The notes beneath the pieces were generated by a model. That model did no database searches. It was given only the letters and a program-made list of their open reading frames with translations, and had not been told where the DNA came from. Position numbers and translations under genes: made by a program. Below, in pieces: positions 17,220-26,285 of a DNA stretch of 64,000 nt; within the stretch, counting starts at the first letter, position 1, and the number at the start of each line of letters is the position of its first letter. Source of the stretch: Burkholderia cepacia GG4 (lineage in GTDB: Bacteria; Pseudomonadota; Gammaproteobacteria; Burkholderiales; Burkholderiaceae); the NCBI RefSeq assembly GCF_000292915.1, contig NC_018514.1, positions 2,418,001 to 2,482,000 of the forward strand, given 5' to 3'.

Positions 17220-18233
17220 ATGCCGAGTATCGTCGCCGGTCCCGCCGGTCTTCCGCCGAGCCCCGTCGCCGCGGAAACCCGCATGGTGCACGACGTTGCC
17301 ACGCTGCAGCCGGCCGAATACCGTTCGGCGGACGGTGCGTCGTGGGTCATCGCGACCATCACGCCAGCCAGGGACAGTGGCACGAACGTGACCGGCACCA
17401 CCTACTTCGATACCGCGAAACAGCAAACCGTCGCGGTGCCCGATGCACGCCGGCGTTATGCGAACCGCGGCACGTGGCAGGTCGTTGCCAGTTCGAGCCC
17501 GTCGGTGCCCGCGACAGGCCGCTACGACTGGCTGACGCTCGCGTGGCTGCCGATCAACCAGCGGCCGCTGCCGCAAACGCCCGAGCATCTGTATTCGCCG
17601 TTCATCCAGGGCGGCACGATCATTTATCGGTGGCATCCGGCGGCGCAAGGCGGCGAGCGGTTCGGCAACGTGCGGATGATCTTTCCCGAGTGGAAGCAGC
17701 CGGTGGCGGACGTGCTGCGATCCGCTGCCGGCGACGCTCCGCAAGCGGCCGCCGCTTCGCCGGCAGCGGCGCTCGATCGCGTGCAGCAGGACGGCAATCC
17801 GATGGCCGCCGTGCTCGACTTCGGCGTCGCGCTTCATGAAGAACCGGCCGAGCGGATCGCCGCGCGCCTGCCGGCCTTGCTGCGCGCGAACGACCTGCAC
17901 GAAGTGTCGGCGATCGTGTATCAGTGCATCGCCGCGTCGCGTGAAGAGGACCGGCCGCGCTTCGTCGAAGCGATCAACGGATCGATCGTCTCGATCGACG
18001 ACAGCGCGCGCCTGCTGGCGATCGCGTATGGCGCGTTCGCGGCCGGCCGGGCGCGGCCTCGTCCCTTCACCGATGCCGCACAGACCGCGCGCATCAACGA
18101 TGTGTTCACGGCGTTGAAGCAGCGGACGTCGGCATTGCACATACCGGTGCCGGACGGTTCGCCGTGGGCCGAATTCTTCACCGCATACCGGCTCGGCGGC
18201 GCGCCTTCCGGCTCGGGTGGAAACCGGCAGTAA
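17220..18233 (+). CDS. Protein of unknown function, two-part
   Basis: 337 residues with no family I recognise. ATG at 17220 is preceded by GAGGAAAG, a good ribosome-binding site. No signal peptide or membrane segment. Residues 1 to about 155 look beta-rich (TGTTYFDTAKQQTVAV; GTWQVVASSSPS; FIQGGTIIYRWHP). An Ala/Pro-rich linker follows near 160-185, and residues from about 190 on are helical (ERIAARLPALLRANDLHEVSAI). It stands alone between the GNAT and Lgt/TlpA genes. Confidence 0.7.
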   Translation: MPSIVAGPAGLPPSPVAAETRMVHDVATLQPAEYRSADGASWVIATITPARDSGTNVTGTTYFDTAKQQTVAVPDARRRYANRGTWQVVASSSPSVPATGRYDWLTLAWLPINQRPLPQTPEHLYSPFIQGGTIIYRWHPAAQGGERFGNVRMIFPEWKQPVADVLRSAAGDAPQAAAASPAAALDRVQQDGNPMAAVLDFGVALHEEPAERIAARLPALLRANDLHEVSAIVYQCIAASREEDRPRFVEAINGSIVSIDDSARLLAIAYGAFAAGRARPRPFTDAAQTARINDVFTALKQRTSALHIPVPDGSPWAEFFTAYRLGGAPSGSGGNRQ

Positions 18234-18459
18234 TTGCCGAACATTCGGATGGTCAGTCAGCCTGATGCTCGGGAGGCCTGCATGAAAGCGACGTCGTACT
18301 GAATGCCCGCGCCCGCATGCGATCCGCATTCGTCAGACGATCCGCATCGCGCGGGCACGACGGGAACCCGTGTGCGTCCCGTAGGGTCGAAACGCATCAT
18401 GACCGTCGACGGCGTCGCCGTCACCGGTCGCTCCACCCTCCCCGCACTCCTTTCTTCCC

Positions 18460-19269
18460 ATGTTGAGCATCGGTCCCTTCTCGATCCGCGTCGTCGCGGT
18501 AGCCGCCGCCGCGCTGCTGGCGTGGCTCGTCGCCCGTTTCATCCAGCGCCGTCCGCCGGACGGTCAGCACAAGACCGCGTCGAGCCTGATCCTCGACGTG
18601 CTGCTGCTCGGGCTGATCGCCGCACGGATCGGCTACGTCGCGCAATGGTGGCGCGACTACGCCGCCGCGCCGCGCTCGATCATTGCACTCGGTGACGGCG
18701 GCTTCGACTGGCGCATCGGTATGGCCGCCGCGCTCGTGTTCACCGTCTGGCGGCTGCGCCGGCTGCCCGCGCTGCGCCGCCCGGTGACAGCCGGCATCGT
18801 CGCGGGTCTCGCCGCATGGGGCATCGCGCAGGGCACGCTGGCGACACTGCAACGCACCGCGCCGCCGTTCGCGTCGATGCAGCTCGAAGCGCTCGACGCG
18901 ACGCCCGTATTGCCGCAGCGTTTCGTCGGCAAGCCGGTCGTCGTGAACCTGTGGGCGACGTGGTGCGCGCCTTGCCGGCGCGAGATGCCGATCCTCGAAC
19001 AGGCGCAGCGCGATCACCCCGGCATCACGGTGCTGATGCTCAACCAGGGGGAAAACGCGCAAGCTGTGCGCGCGTTCCTCGAACAGCAGGGGCTGCGCTT
19101 CGATCACGTGCTGCTCGATCCTGCGCTGCACGCGATGCATGCGTACGGGTCGCGCGGCTTGCCCACGACGCTGTTCTTCAACGCGAAGGGCGAGCTCGTC
19201 GAATCGCACATGGGGGAGTTGACCGCCGCGCGGTTGAAGGACGCCGTCGCGGAGCGCTTTGGTCAGTGA
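18460..19269 (+). CDS. Lgt-like membrane domain fused to TlpA-type thioredoxin
   Basis: 269 residues. Residues 1-130 hold about four membrane segments and resemble the start of prolipoprotein diacylglyceryl transferase ([35 protein letters not shown]), but without the catalytic HGGL-type region. Residues 140-265 are a TlpA/ResA-like thioredoxin domain with the redox pair in [17 protein letters not shown] and the cis-proline loop [10 protein letters not shown]. The thioredoxin part should face the periplasm and reduce or transfer disulfides. The Lgt part probably only anchors it. The ATG at 18460 gives the Lgt-like first helix. Confidence 0.85.
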   Translation: MLSIGPFSIRVVAVAAAALLAWLVARFIQRRPPDGQHKTASSLILDVLLLGLIAARIGYVAQWWRDYAAAPRSIIALGDGGFDWRIGMAAALVFTVWRLRRLPALRRPVTAGIVAGLAAWGIAQGTLATLQRTAPPFASMQLEALDATPVLPQRFVGKPVVVNLWATWCAPCRREMPILEQAQRDHPGITVLMLNQGENAQAVRAFLEQQGLRFDHVLLDPALHAMHAYGSRGLPTTLFFNAKGELVESHMGELTAARLKDAVAERFGQ

Positions 19270-19384
19270 TGCCGTCGGCAGCGTGGTCGGGGCCGCTATC
19301 GATCATCGGTAGCAGCGCGCGTTCTCGCTGCCGCGCCTGACTCGACCGGCGACACACCGCCTCATCGACAACCGCCGGCTACGC

Positions 19385-19792
19385 CTACGGCCGTGACAAC
19401 ACCATCACGCGCCCCGACACGCGCTGAAGCTTGAGCCACCCTGTGTCGGCGGTGAACTTCAACTGCTGCAGCGGAAAATCGAATCCCGCCTTCTGCGCGG
19501 CGCTGACCACCGCATCGGCGATCCAGCGGATCAGTTCCTTGCCCTCGTCGGTCGTCTGATGGCCGTGCTGGATGCCGTAGAAATAGCGATTCCCGGCGTT
19601 GACCTCGTTCTGCAGCTGCATCCAGTGCCCCGGCAATCCGGGCAGCGTTCTGAACAGGTCGGCCACGCGCTGCGTCGTCAGCCCGCGCGCCCACAACGCG
19701 CCGTTCACGGCGGGCCTCGCCAGGTTGTGACGGTCTGCTTCCTGGGCCCGTTCCTTGATCTCGCCTTTCAGCGCATCGGGTTTCGTCATCAC
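19385..19792 (-). CDS. Protein of unknown function, 135 residues
   Basis: Soluble, no signal peptide. The N-terminal half is helical and charged (MTKPDALKGEIKERAQEADRH); the middle has an aromatic stretch (AGNRYFYGIQHGHQTTDEGKEL). The C-terminus ends KLQRVSGRVMVLSRP. I do not recognise a family. The codon pattern is that of a real Burkholderia gene, and it is isolated, convergent with the Lgt/TlpA fusion. Confidence 0.6.
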   Translation of the reverse strand: MMTKPDALKGEIKERAQEADRHNLARPAVNGALWARGLTTQRVADLFRTLPGLPGHWMQLQNEVNAGNRYFYGIQHGHQTTDEGKELIRWIADAVVSAAQKAGFDFPLQQLKFTADTGWLKLQRVSGRVMVLSRP

Positions 19793-20395
19793 GCATTCCT
19801 CATGAGGGGCCGGCGACGGGCCGGTTCCGTGACAATGACCGCCGGAGAACCAAGCGCCCGCAACGGGCGAGGTTCACGCGTGATGCGGGAGGCGGCCGCG
19901 AACGACATGCCGGTGACGCACGCCGGCGTGGCGCGCGGGCAAGGCTACGCGATAGCGCGCGCGGGCACGGGCCCGCCCGCGCCGATTGAACGATACGCGC
20001 ATTGCACGAATTCAACGCCTGTCAGCACTATCAGTGCCCGGCCATTCGTACCATGCGCGAAACACGCAAAATCAGTCCAGTCCGATAGGCGGCAACGCGC
20101 GCTGTCGATATGCTTGTCGAGTGCGGTGCCGGCGGAATCCTGTCTACATCGGGATGATGTCAATCAACGATCTTCGTCGGTCACCGCACCCCTCTCCCTT
20201 GCGATCCGGCTTCGGTGCAGGCGTTCGATGGTGGCCGGTGGGCGCGGCCACGACAGAGAACCACGATGTTGAAACAATACGCTGCCATATGCGAACGCGG
20301 AGCGCCTGCTCCGACGCCCGACTCTCCCGATTTCCCCGATTCCCCTCCACTCACACCTGCGCGCCCGTCCATTGTTCATGAAAATGCGACACACC
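19793..20395. other. Non-coding stretch before the lectin leader
   Basis: About 600 bp with no convincing gene on either strand; the open frames present are Arg/Pro-rich high-GC artefacts. The only structure seen is a short run of imperfect TCCCCGATT-type repeats near 20322-20345. Confidence 0.5.
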
Positions 20396-20481
20396 TCGAT
20401 ATAGTTTCCTGAATATATCGAATTATTTTCCATTGAATTCGCTTCAGTAAATCGAACTGTTTCGGTTTGCGATTTACTGAA
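20396..20481. promoter_or_regulatory. Two perfect inverted repeats upstream of bclA
   Basis: In an AT-rich leader, TCGATATA / TATATCGA (20396-20403 and 20414-20421, 10-bp spacer) is followed by TTCAGTAAATCG / CGATTTACTGAA (20443-20454 and 20470-20481, 15-bp spacer). The second is a 12-bp perfect repeat. They lie 127-213 bp before the bclA ATG. In B. cenocepacia this locus is quorum-sensing controlled, but I do not see a clear cep box. These look like operator or RNA-stem sites for an unknown factor. Confidence 0.5.
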
Positions 20482-20608
20482 CAATTTCCATTCCAGGCCG
20501 AATATTTTTTTATTTATTTTTCGCCATGCTGGCCACGTCGCGCTTGAAAAAGCAAACGTTTGCGCGACGCAGCAAAGCGCCTTATCCACCGACCTTCAGG
20601 AGGAAAGC

Positions 20609-20998
20609 ATGGCCGACTCTCAAACGTCCTCGAATCGCGCCGGCGAGTTTTCGATTCCGCCGAACACCGACTTTCGCGCGATCTTCTTCGCGAATGCCGC
20701 CGAGCAGCAGCACATCAAGCTGTTCATCGGCGACAGCAACGAACCCGCCGCTTATCACAAGCTGACCACGCGCGACGGCCCGCGCGAAGCCACGCTGAAT
20801 TCCGGCAACGGCAAGCTCCGCTTCGAAGTGACGGTAAACGGCAAGACCTCGGCCACCGACGCGCGCCTCGCACCGATCAACGGCAAGAAGTCCGACGGCT
20901 CGCCGTTCACGGTCAACTTCGGGATCGTCGTATCGGAAGACGGTCACGACAGCGACTACAACGACGGCATCGTCGTGCTGCAATGGCCGATCGGCTGA
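20609..20998 (+). CDS. bclA: LecB-like calcium-dependent lectin BC2L-A
   Basis: 129 residues, nearly identical by eye to B. cenocepacia BC2L-A (ADSQTSSNRAGEFSIPPN at the start). Single PA-IIL/LecB domain. The calcium-binding loop SEDGHDSDYNDGIVV and the C-terminal Gly (LQWPIG), whose carboxylate completes the two-calcium site in the dimer partner, are intact. The specificity loop reads NAAEQ, as in the mannose-preferring members. No signal peptide, as in all BC2L lectins. The RBS is AGGAGG. It is the first gene of the lectin locus. Confidence 0.95.
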   Translation: MADSQTSSNRAGEFSIPPNTDFRAIFFANAAEQQHIKLFIGDSNEPAAYHKLTTRDGPREATLNSGNGKLRFEVTVNGKTSATDARLAPINGKKSDGSPFTVNFGIVVSEDGHDSDYNDGIVVLQWPIG

Positions 20999-21024
20999 CC
21001 TGACGCCCGCTTGACGACCGATTC

Positions 21025-21081
21025 ATGCCGGCCGGCGACTACACCGACGGGATCGTGTTCCTGAACTGGCCGCTGGGCTGA
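21025..21081 (+). pseudogene. Lectin gene remnant between bclA and bclB (probable bclC end)
   Basis: Eighteen codons, reading MPAGDYTDGIVFLNWPLG then stop, match the last strand and calcium loop of a LecB-type lectin (compare DYNDGIAILNWPLG in bclB). In B. cenocepacia J2315 a third gene, bclC, lies between bclA and bclB. Only its extreme 3' end seems to survive here, so most of it has been deleted. Confidence 0.7.
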
Positions 21082-21272
21082 ATCGGGCGCGGCAGCGCGC
21101 GGCATGCGTTGCGCGCCGCTGCCGCGCGCAATGGCGACGGGGTCAACCACGCATTGCGCATCGAATCACTCGAGCAGTCATTTGCATTCCCACGCTGCGC
21201 TCCGTGCGCGACAACGGCGAGATCCGCTCACCGGACGTGCGACGCGCAACCTTCCATTAAGACGAGGACGAC

Positions 21273-22013
21273 ATGTCACAACCCTTTACCCATGACGATC
21301 TGTACGCACTCCTGCAAGTCGCGGGCAACGACGCGACCGCCGTGCAGGCGAACGGCGACCAGGCGGTGCTCGACCGGATGCGTCAGTTCATGACCGCGCA
21401 GCTGGTGGAGAAACTGCCGCAGTACGACGTGTTCGTCGACATCGCGACCATCCCGTACAGCTTCGACGTCGGCAGTTGGCAGAACAAGGTGAAGACCGAT
21501 GCTGCGGGGCAAGTGGTCGCGTGCACGGTGACGTGGGCCGGCGCGCCAGGCGTGCTGCCCGGGGCGGCGGCGAAGTTCGGCGTCGGCGCAGTGGTCAATT
21601 ACTTCTCGAAAGCGACGCCGCAACCCGAGCCCACGCATCCGGATACCACGACGACCGGCGGCGGCGAACGCGACGGCATCTTCAACCTGCCGCCGAACAT
21701 CGCGTTCGGCGTGACGGCACTGGTCAATTCGGCCGCGCAGCAGACGATCGAGGTGTACGTCGACGACAACGCAAAACCGGCCGCGACGTTCCAGGGCGCC
21801 GGCACACAGGACGCGAACCTGAACACGCAGATCGTGAACTCGGGCAAGGGGAAGGTGCGCGTGGTGGTGACGGCAAACGGCAAGCCGTCGAAGATCGGCT
21901 CGCGTCAGGTCGACATCTTCAAGAAGACCTACTTCGGGCTCGTCGGGTCGGAAGACGGGACGGATGGTGACTACAACGACGGGATCGCCATTCTGAACTG
22001 GCCGCTCGGCTAA
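21273..22013 (+). CDS. bclB: LecB-like lectin with N-terminal extra domain, BC2L-B
   Basis: 246 residues. Residues 1-113 form a domain of unknown function (FTHDDLYALLQVAGNDATAV ... AKFGVGAVVNYFS), followed by a Pro/Thr linker (about 114-133) and a C-terminal LecB domain with the calcium loop GSEDGTDGDYNDGIAI and terminal NWPLG. The specificity loop reads NSAAQ, differing from bclA. The architecture fits BC2L-B. The ATG follows a GA-rich RBS (AAGACGAGGACGAC). Confidence 0.9.
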   Translation: MSQPFTHDDLYALLQVAGNDATAVQANGDQAVLDRMRQFMTAQLVEKLPQYDVFVDIATIPYSFDVGSWQNKVKTDAAGQVVACTVTWAGAPGVLPGAAAKFGVGAVVNYFSKATPQPEPTHPDTTTTGGGERDGIFNLPPNIAFGVTALVNSAAQQTIEVYVDDNAKPAATFQGAGTQDANLNTQIVNSGKGKVRVVVTANGKPSKIGSRQVDIFKKTYFGLVGSEDGTDGDYNDGIAILNWPLG

Positions 22014-22051
22014 GCGGCAGAATCCGGTCGATCTTCGCCACGCCATCCGGC

Positions 22052-22303
22052 GTGGCGATTTGGCTCGACAGGATTACCGCCGATTGCAACATGACGCGCT
22101 TCGGCTTTTCGCGCCTGTTCTCGATGAATACCGGTTGGCCGGTGATGCGCTATGTCCGGTACAGCATCTGGAACGGCTGGCTGCCGACGTCGGGGTTCAA
22201 AGCGGTGGACGCGCCCGAGTTCGAGCGCTACAGCGGCGACTACGATCCGGTGACGGGCGCCGGCGAGCTTGAAATATGGCTGCCTGTCGAGCATTCCGCG
22301 TGA
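22052..22303 (+). pseudogene. GyrI-like effector-domain fragment
   Basis: The last 45 residues (IWNGWLPTSGFKAVDAPEFERY, then DPVTGAGELEIWLPVE) match the end of a GyrI-like / AraC effector-binding domain, which in intact proteins binds small hydrophobic ligands. The N-terminal half does not fit the domain and there is no DNA-binding part, so this is probably a leftover of an AraC-type regulator. It begins 39 bp after bclB. Confidence 0.45.
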
Positions 22304-22429
22304 GTTGTCGGCACCGATCGGCGCGCCCTCACGCTCGATCCTGACGACTATCCACGGCACTGCACCACGGTGCGCATCAACGTTCGTGCGCAACGCTGCC
22401 GGCCGCGCCGGCCGGCGTCCGCTCGATGG

Positions 22430-23800
22430 TCAGCCGTCACGCGGCGCGCGACGCTGCGACATCACGAGCGGCTGCGTCCACGTGGCCGCGGCCAGTTGCG
22501 TACGCGCGGCGCGAGCCACGCTCTTGAACGCCACACGCTGCTCGCCCTTCAGTTTCGCCGCCCTTGCCGCCTGCACCAGTTCGATCGGATCGACGAGACG
22601 GGCATGTCGCCGGACTTCGAAGTGCAGATGAGGGCCGGTCGCGGTCCCGGTGCTACCGACGGCGCCGACGCGCTGGCCACGCAGTACCCGCGCGCCGGTT
22701 CGCAGCGTCGGCTCGAACGCGGACAGGTGCGCGTAGTACGACATATAACCGCCGGCATGACGGATCACCACATACTTGCCATAGCCGCCCGGCTCGGTGC
22801 CGATGAACGTCACGACGCCGCGCTCGGATGCACGGACCGCACGGCCCGTCGGCGCGGCGAGATCGACGCCGGAATGCACGTGACGCGCGCCGGTCACCGG
22901 ATGCACGCGCGCGCCGAACCGCGAACTGATCCGCGTCGCGCTGACCGGCATCTCGAACCGCGAGCCGGCGAGCGGCATGCCGTCGAGATCGTAGTAGGCG
23001 CCCGGCGAGCCTGCCTGCGGTGCGAACCACACAGCGGTGACGCGCTGGCCGCGAAAGCGGACATCGAGCGCCGTCACGCGCACGCCGCCCGCCAGCGTCG
23101 CGCTGTCGTCAGGGGCGAAGGCGACGCGGAAGGTATCGCCGCGCGCGCCGCGCTGCTTCGGATCGGTACGCCCGGCCAGCAAGCGGTTGATCTGTGCCGC
23201 GACACCGGCCGGCAGATCGGCCCGCGCCAGCGACGCACGCAGGCTGCCGGTGATCGCGCCGGCGCGCGTGCCGCTCTCCTGCCCAGCGAACACGAACGAC
23301 TCGGCGGATGCCAGCTCGGCGCGATGCGGCTCGAATGCCGGCGGCACGCCGATGGCCGGCAGCGGTGATGCAAAGCCGTAGTCGAAGCGGGCCGCGTAAT
23401 TGCGCTCGATCGCACCGCGCGCCGCATCGCAGAGGACGACGTACGGCGTACATGCGCCGGCACGCATCGCGAACCTGCCGGAAGCGGCGTGCGCGCGGGC
23501 GTTCGCCGCGCGCGGTTCCAGCGCGACACGCGGCACCGTGGTCGATGCCAGCAAGCCGCCCCAGATGGTGCGGGAGGCACTGAAGAAAGGCACGTCGACA
23601 AGGTCGGCCGCTTGCGCCGTCACGGGTGTGAACGGCGCGGCGCCGGAAGACACCAGCGCCACTGCGCCCTGCGTGCCGGCAAGCCATGCCGCCGCGGCGA
23701 CACCGCTCAGCAGCATGCGGCGAATCGGAGCGCGGATGGCCCCGCTTTGCGCGGATCGACCTTGTTCGCGTGCGAGACGGAAACGCAGGTATGACCGCAT
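22430..23800 (-). CDS. M23-family metallopeptidase (LytM type)
   Basis: 456 residues from the ATG at 23800. A signal anchor near residues 30-50 (MLLSGVAAAAWLAGTQGAVAL) directs export. The central region is a DipM/OapA-like unknown. The C-terminal M23 domain has the zinc motifs RHVHSGVDLAAP (His and Asp) and TGPHLHFEVR (HxH), plus GGYGKYVVIRHAGGYMSYYAHLS. It probably cleaves peptidoglycan cross-bridges in the periplasm. It is isolated, convergent with the lectin locus. Confidence 0.88.
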   Translation of the reverse strand: MRSYLRFRLAREQGRSAQSGAIRAPIRRMLLSGVAAAAWLAGTQGAVALVSSGAAPFTPVTAQAADLVDVPFFSASRTIWGGLLASTTVPRVALEPRAANARAHAASGRFAMRAGACTPYVVLCDAARGAIERNYAARFDYGFASPLPAIGVPPAFEPHRAELASAESFVFAGQESGTRAGAITGSLRASLARADLPAGVAAQINRLLAGRTDPKQRGARGDTFRVAFAPDDSATLAGGVRVTALDVRFRGQRVTAVWFAPQAGSPGAYYDLDGMPLAGSRFEMPVSATRISSRFGARVHPVTGARHVHSGVDLAAPTGRAVRASERGVVTFIGTEPGGYGKYVVIRHAGGYMSYYAHLSAFEPTLRTGARVLRGQRVGAVGSTGTATGPHLHFEVRRHARLVDPIELVQAARAAKLKGEQRVAFKSVARAARTQLAAATWTQPLVMSQRRAPRDG

Positions 23801-24129
23801 GACGTCGTCACTCGCTATCAATGAAAAATCGGGAAAGAACCGGATGTCGCGGAGGAACGATCGTCACGATCCGGCAACTCGGAATCGAGTGTATCGACGG
23901 GATCGAAATGGCTGAATAGGACCAATCCTGTTTGTCAAACGATCCGCTTAGTACGAGAACGAAATCACGCTTTCACCGCAAGAACGCCCGGTAATCCGCC
24001 CCGTTGCGTTCGCGCGAAACCATGCATGCCGTGTACAGTCGAGGGCTGCCGACGCGCGAGCGCACGCCGGTCCGACGATGACGGACACGCTGCGCGCCGC
24101 GCCCTGTGTCTTCAAACCGGAACCCCGCC
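23801..24129. other. Non-coding interval before mscS
   Basis: 329 bp between the divergent M23 and MscS genes. I see no open frame with coding character. The interval is slightly AT-richer than its surroundings between 23870 and 23950 and presumably carries both promoters. Confidence 0.5.
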
Positions 24130-25020
24130 ATGTTGCTCGATCATCTTCATCCGGAACGCTGGACGTTCCTGTGGAACGCGCTGTCCACACTCTCCGTCAA
24201 GCTCTGCGCGGCCCTCGTGCTGCTCGTCGGCGGCTGGTGGCTGTCGAAACGCATCGGCAACTGGCTGAACCGGGTGCTCTCGAACAAGGAGCGCGTCGAC
24301 GACACGCTGCGGCCGATTCTCTGCGACGTCGCCGTGTGGAGCGTGCGCATCGTCGCGATCGTCGGCGCGCTGTCGCAGCTCGGCATCGAAACTGCCAGCA
24401 TCGTCGCGGTGCTGGGCGCCGCCGGCCTCGCGATCGGGCTCGCGCTGCAAGGCACGATGCAGAACATCGCGGCCGGCATCATGCTGTTGCTGCTGCGGCC
24501 GTTCAAGGTGGGCGACTACATCGACGGCGGCACGGGTGTCGCGGGGACGGTGGACGAGGTCGGGCTCTTCATGACGCGGCTGACGAAGCCGGACGGCATC
24601 TGCGAATACGTGCCGAACAGCGCGCTGTGGGGCAGCGCGATCCGCAACTACACGCGTAATCCGACGCGCCGCCTCGATCTCGAAGTGGAAGTGTCCGTGC
24701 ACGACGACATCGACCGTGCGCTCGACGCGCTGCGCGCACTGGCAGTGGCCGATCCCGACGTGCTGCAGGATCCCGCGCCGGACGTGATGGTGATGCGCTT
24801 CGACGACAGCACCGCGATCGCGAACATGCGCGTGTGGACGCACACGGACAAGTTCTGGGCGATGCGCTGGCGCCTCGCGCGCCAGGTGCGCAAGACGCTC
24901 GCCGATGCGGACTGCGCGCTGCCGATCCGCACCCGCGAGCTGCACATCGTGCACGACGCCGAACAGCCGCTGCGGCAAGCCGAACCGCGCCGCGTGCAGG
25001 CGTCGCAAAGCGCGTCGTAA
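24130..25020 (+). CDS. MscS-family mechanosensitive channel
   Basis: 296 residues, close to E. coli MscS length. Three predicted membrane helices; the pore helix carries the Ala/Gly packing pattern AAGLAIGLALQGTMQNIAAGIMLLL, followed by the beta domain start FKVGDYIDGG and the conserved VPNSALWGSAIRNYTRNP. It opens under membrane tension and releases solutes on hypo-osmotic shock. An upstream in-frame ATG at 24106 would add eight residues; the ATG at 24130 is preferred because the first helix follows it closely. Confidence 0.9.
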   Translation: MLLDHLHPERWTFLWNALSTLSVKLCAALVLLVGGWWLSKRIGNWLNRVLSNKERVDDTLRPILCDVAVWSVRIVAIVGALSQLGIETASIVAVLGAAGLAIGLALQGTMQNIAAGIMLLLLRPFKVGDYIDGGTGVAGTVDEVGLFMTRLTKPDGICEYVPNSALWGSAIRNYTRNPTRRLDLEVEVSVHDDIDRALDALRALAVADPDVLQDPAPDVMVMRFDDSTAIANMRVWTHTDKFWAMRWRLARQVRKTLADADCALPIRTRELHIVHDAEQPLRQAEPRRVQASQSAS

Positions 25021-25069
25021 AACCTCGGAGCACGCAACAGCGCGAGCCGCGCGGCGCGCCCCGCCTGCG

Positions 25070-26215
25070 TCACATCCTGACGATGTCGAGCAGCGCCTTC
25101 TTGCCGCCCTTGTACGTGAACACCGAGATCGCGCCGTGCTTCAGATCGCCCTGCGGCGTGAAGCTGGTTTCGCCGATCACGCCGCGATATTCGGTCGCCG
25201 GCATCGCGGCCAGCACCTTCGCCGGGTCCGTCGAGTTCGCGCGCTTCATCGCGTCGACGATGATGTGCACCGCGTCGTACGAGAACGGCGCATACACCTG
25301 CATCGGCTGGTGGTAGCGCGCCTCGTAACGCTTCACGAACGCCCCGCCGCCCGGCATCTTCTCGAGCGCGATGCCGGCTTCCGAGCACACGACGTTGTCC
25401 GACGCCGGGCCCGCGAGCTTCGGCAGGTCGGTCGAGCACACGCCGTCGCCGGCGAGGATCTTCGCGCGCATGCCGAGCTGGCGCGCCTGCTTCGCGAGCG
25501 GGCCGCCGGTAGCGTCCATCCCGCCGTACATGATCGCGTCGGGGTTCTCGCCCTTGATCTTGGTGAGGATCGCGCGGAAGTCGATCGCCTTGTCGTTGGT
25601 CGCGTCGCGCGAGATGACCTTCATCCCGGACGCCTTCGCCGCCTTCTCGAATTCGGTCGCGAGGCCCTGCCCGTACGCGGTCGAATCGTCGATCACGGCA
25701 ACCGTCTTCACGCCCATGTTCTTCGCCGCGTAGGACGCCAGCGCGGGCCCCTGCTGCGCATCGGTCGCAACCACGCGGTAGGTCGTCTTGAAACCCTGCT
25801 GCGTGTACATCGGGTTGGTCGCAGCCTGCGAGATCTGCACGACGCCGCCGTCACGATAGACGCGCGACGCCGGAATCGACGTGCCCGAGTTGTGATGGCC
25901 GACGACGCCGACCACCTTGTCGTCGACGAGCCGCTGCGCGACCTGCGTCGCGGTGCGCGGATCGCCCGCGTCGTCCTGCGCGTCGAGTTGCAGCGTGACC
26001 TTCTTGCCGCCGATCACGAGCCCCTTCGCGTTGATCTCCTCGACCGCGAGCCGCGCGCCGTTCTCGCTGTCCTTGCCGAGGTGCGCGATCGCGCCGGTCA
26101 GCGGCGCGACGTGCCCGATGCGCACGACCTCGTCCGCGTGCGCGGACAGCGCGAATAGTGCGCACGCAAGCGCCACCGCGGTCGCGCCTGCCGTCTTCTT
26201 CTGATGTCGATTCAT
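25070..26215 (-). CDS. Branched-chain amino-acid type ABC binding protein
   Basis: 381 residues. Sec signal peptide (AGATAVALACALFALSAHA, cleaved before DEVV). Leu/Ile/Val-binding fold: IGHVAPLTGAIAHLGKDSENG, VVGHHNSGTSIPASRVY, AVIDDSTAYGQGLA. No permease or ATPase gene is near. It follows the deacetylase-like gene by 70 bp on the same strand, so its ligand may be related to that enzyme's product or substrate rather than to leucine. The ATG at 26215 gives the signal peptide. Confidence 0.9.
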   Translation of the reverse strand: MNRHQKKTAGATAVALACALFALSAHADEVVRIGHVAPLTGAIAHLGKDSENGARLAVEEINAKGLVIGGKKVTLQLDAQDDAGDPRTATQVAQRLVDDKVVGVVGHHNSGTSIPASRVYRDGGVVQISQAATNPMYTQQGFKTTYRVVATDAQQGPALASYAAKNMGVKTVAVIDDSTAYGQGLATEFEKAAKASGMKVISRDATNDKAIDFRAILTKIKGENPDAIMYGGMDATGGPLAKQARQLGMRAKILAGDGVCSTDLPKLAGPASDNVVCSEAGIALEKMPGGGAFVKRYEARYHQPMQVYAPFSYDAVHIIVDAMKRANSTDPAKVLAAMPATEYRGVIGETSFTPQGDLKHGAISVFTYKGGKKALLDIVRM

Positions 26216-26285
26216 GTTCGTCTCCTTCCTTGTCGCTCTTGGTTCGTGATCAGGACCGTCGTTGATTGCTGGCAAAGCGATGCGG

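Noticed and set aside
20164..20589. A 141-codon minus-strand frame in the gap before bclA
   Set aside because: It crosses the AT-rich leader and both inverted repeats, has no RBS and no protein-like composition.
21025..21081. Idea that the lectin stub is a functional microprotein
   Set aside because: Eighteen residues of one beta strand and half a calcium loop cannot fold or bind sugar, and there is no RBS before the ATG.
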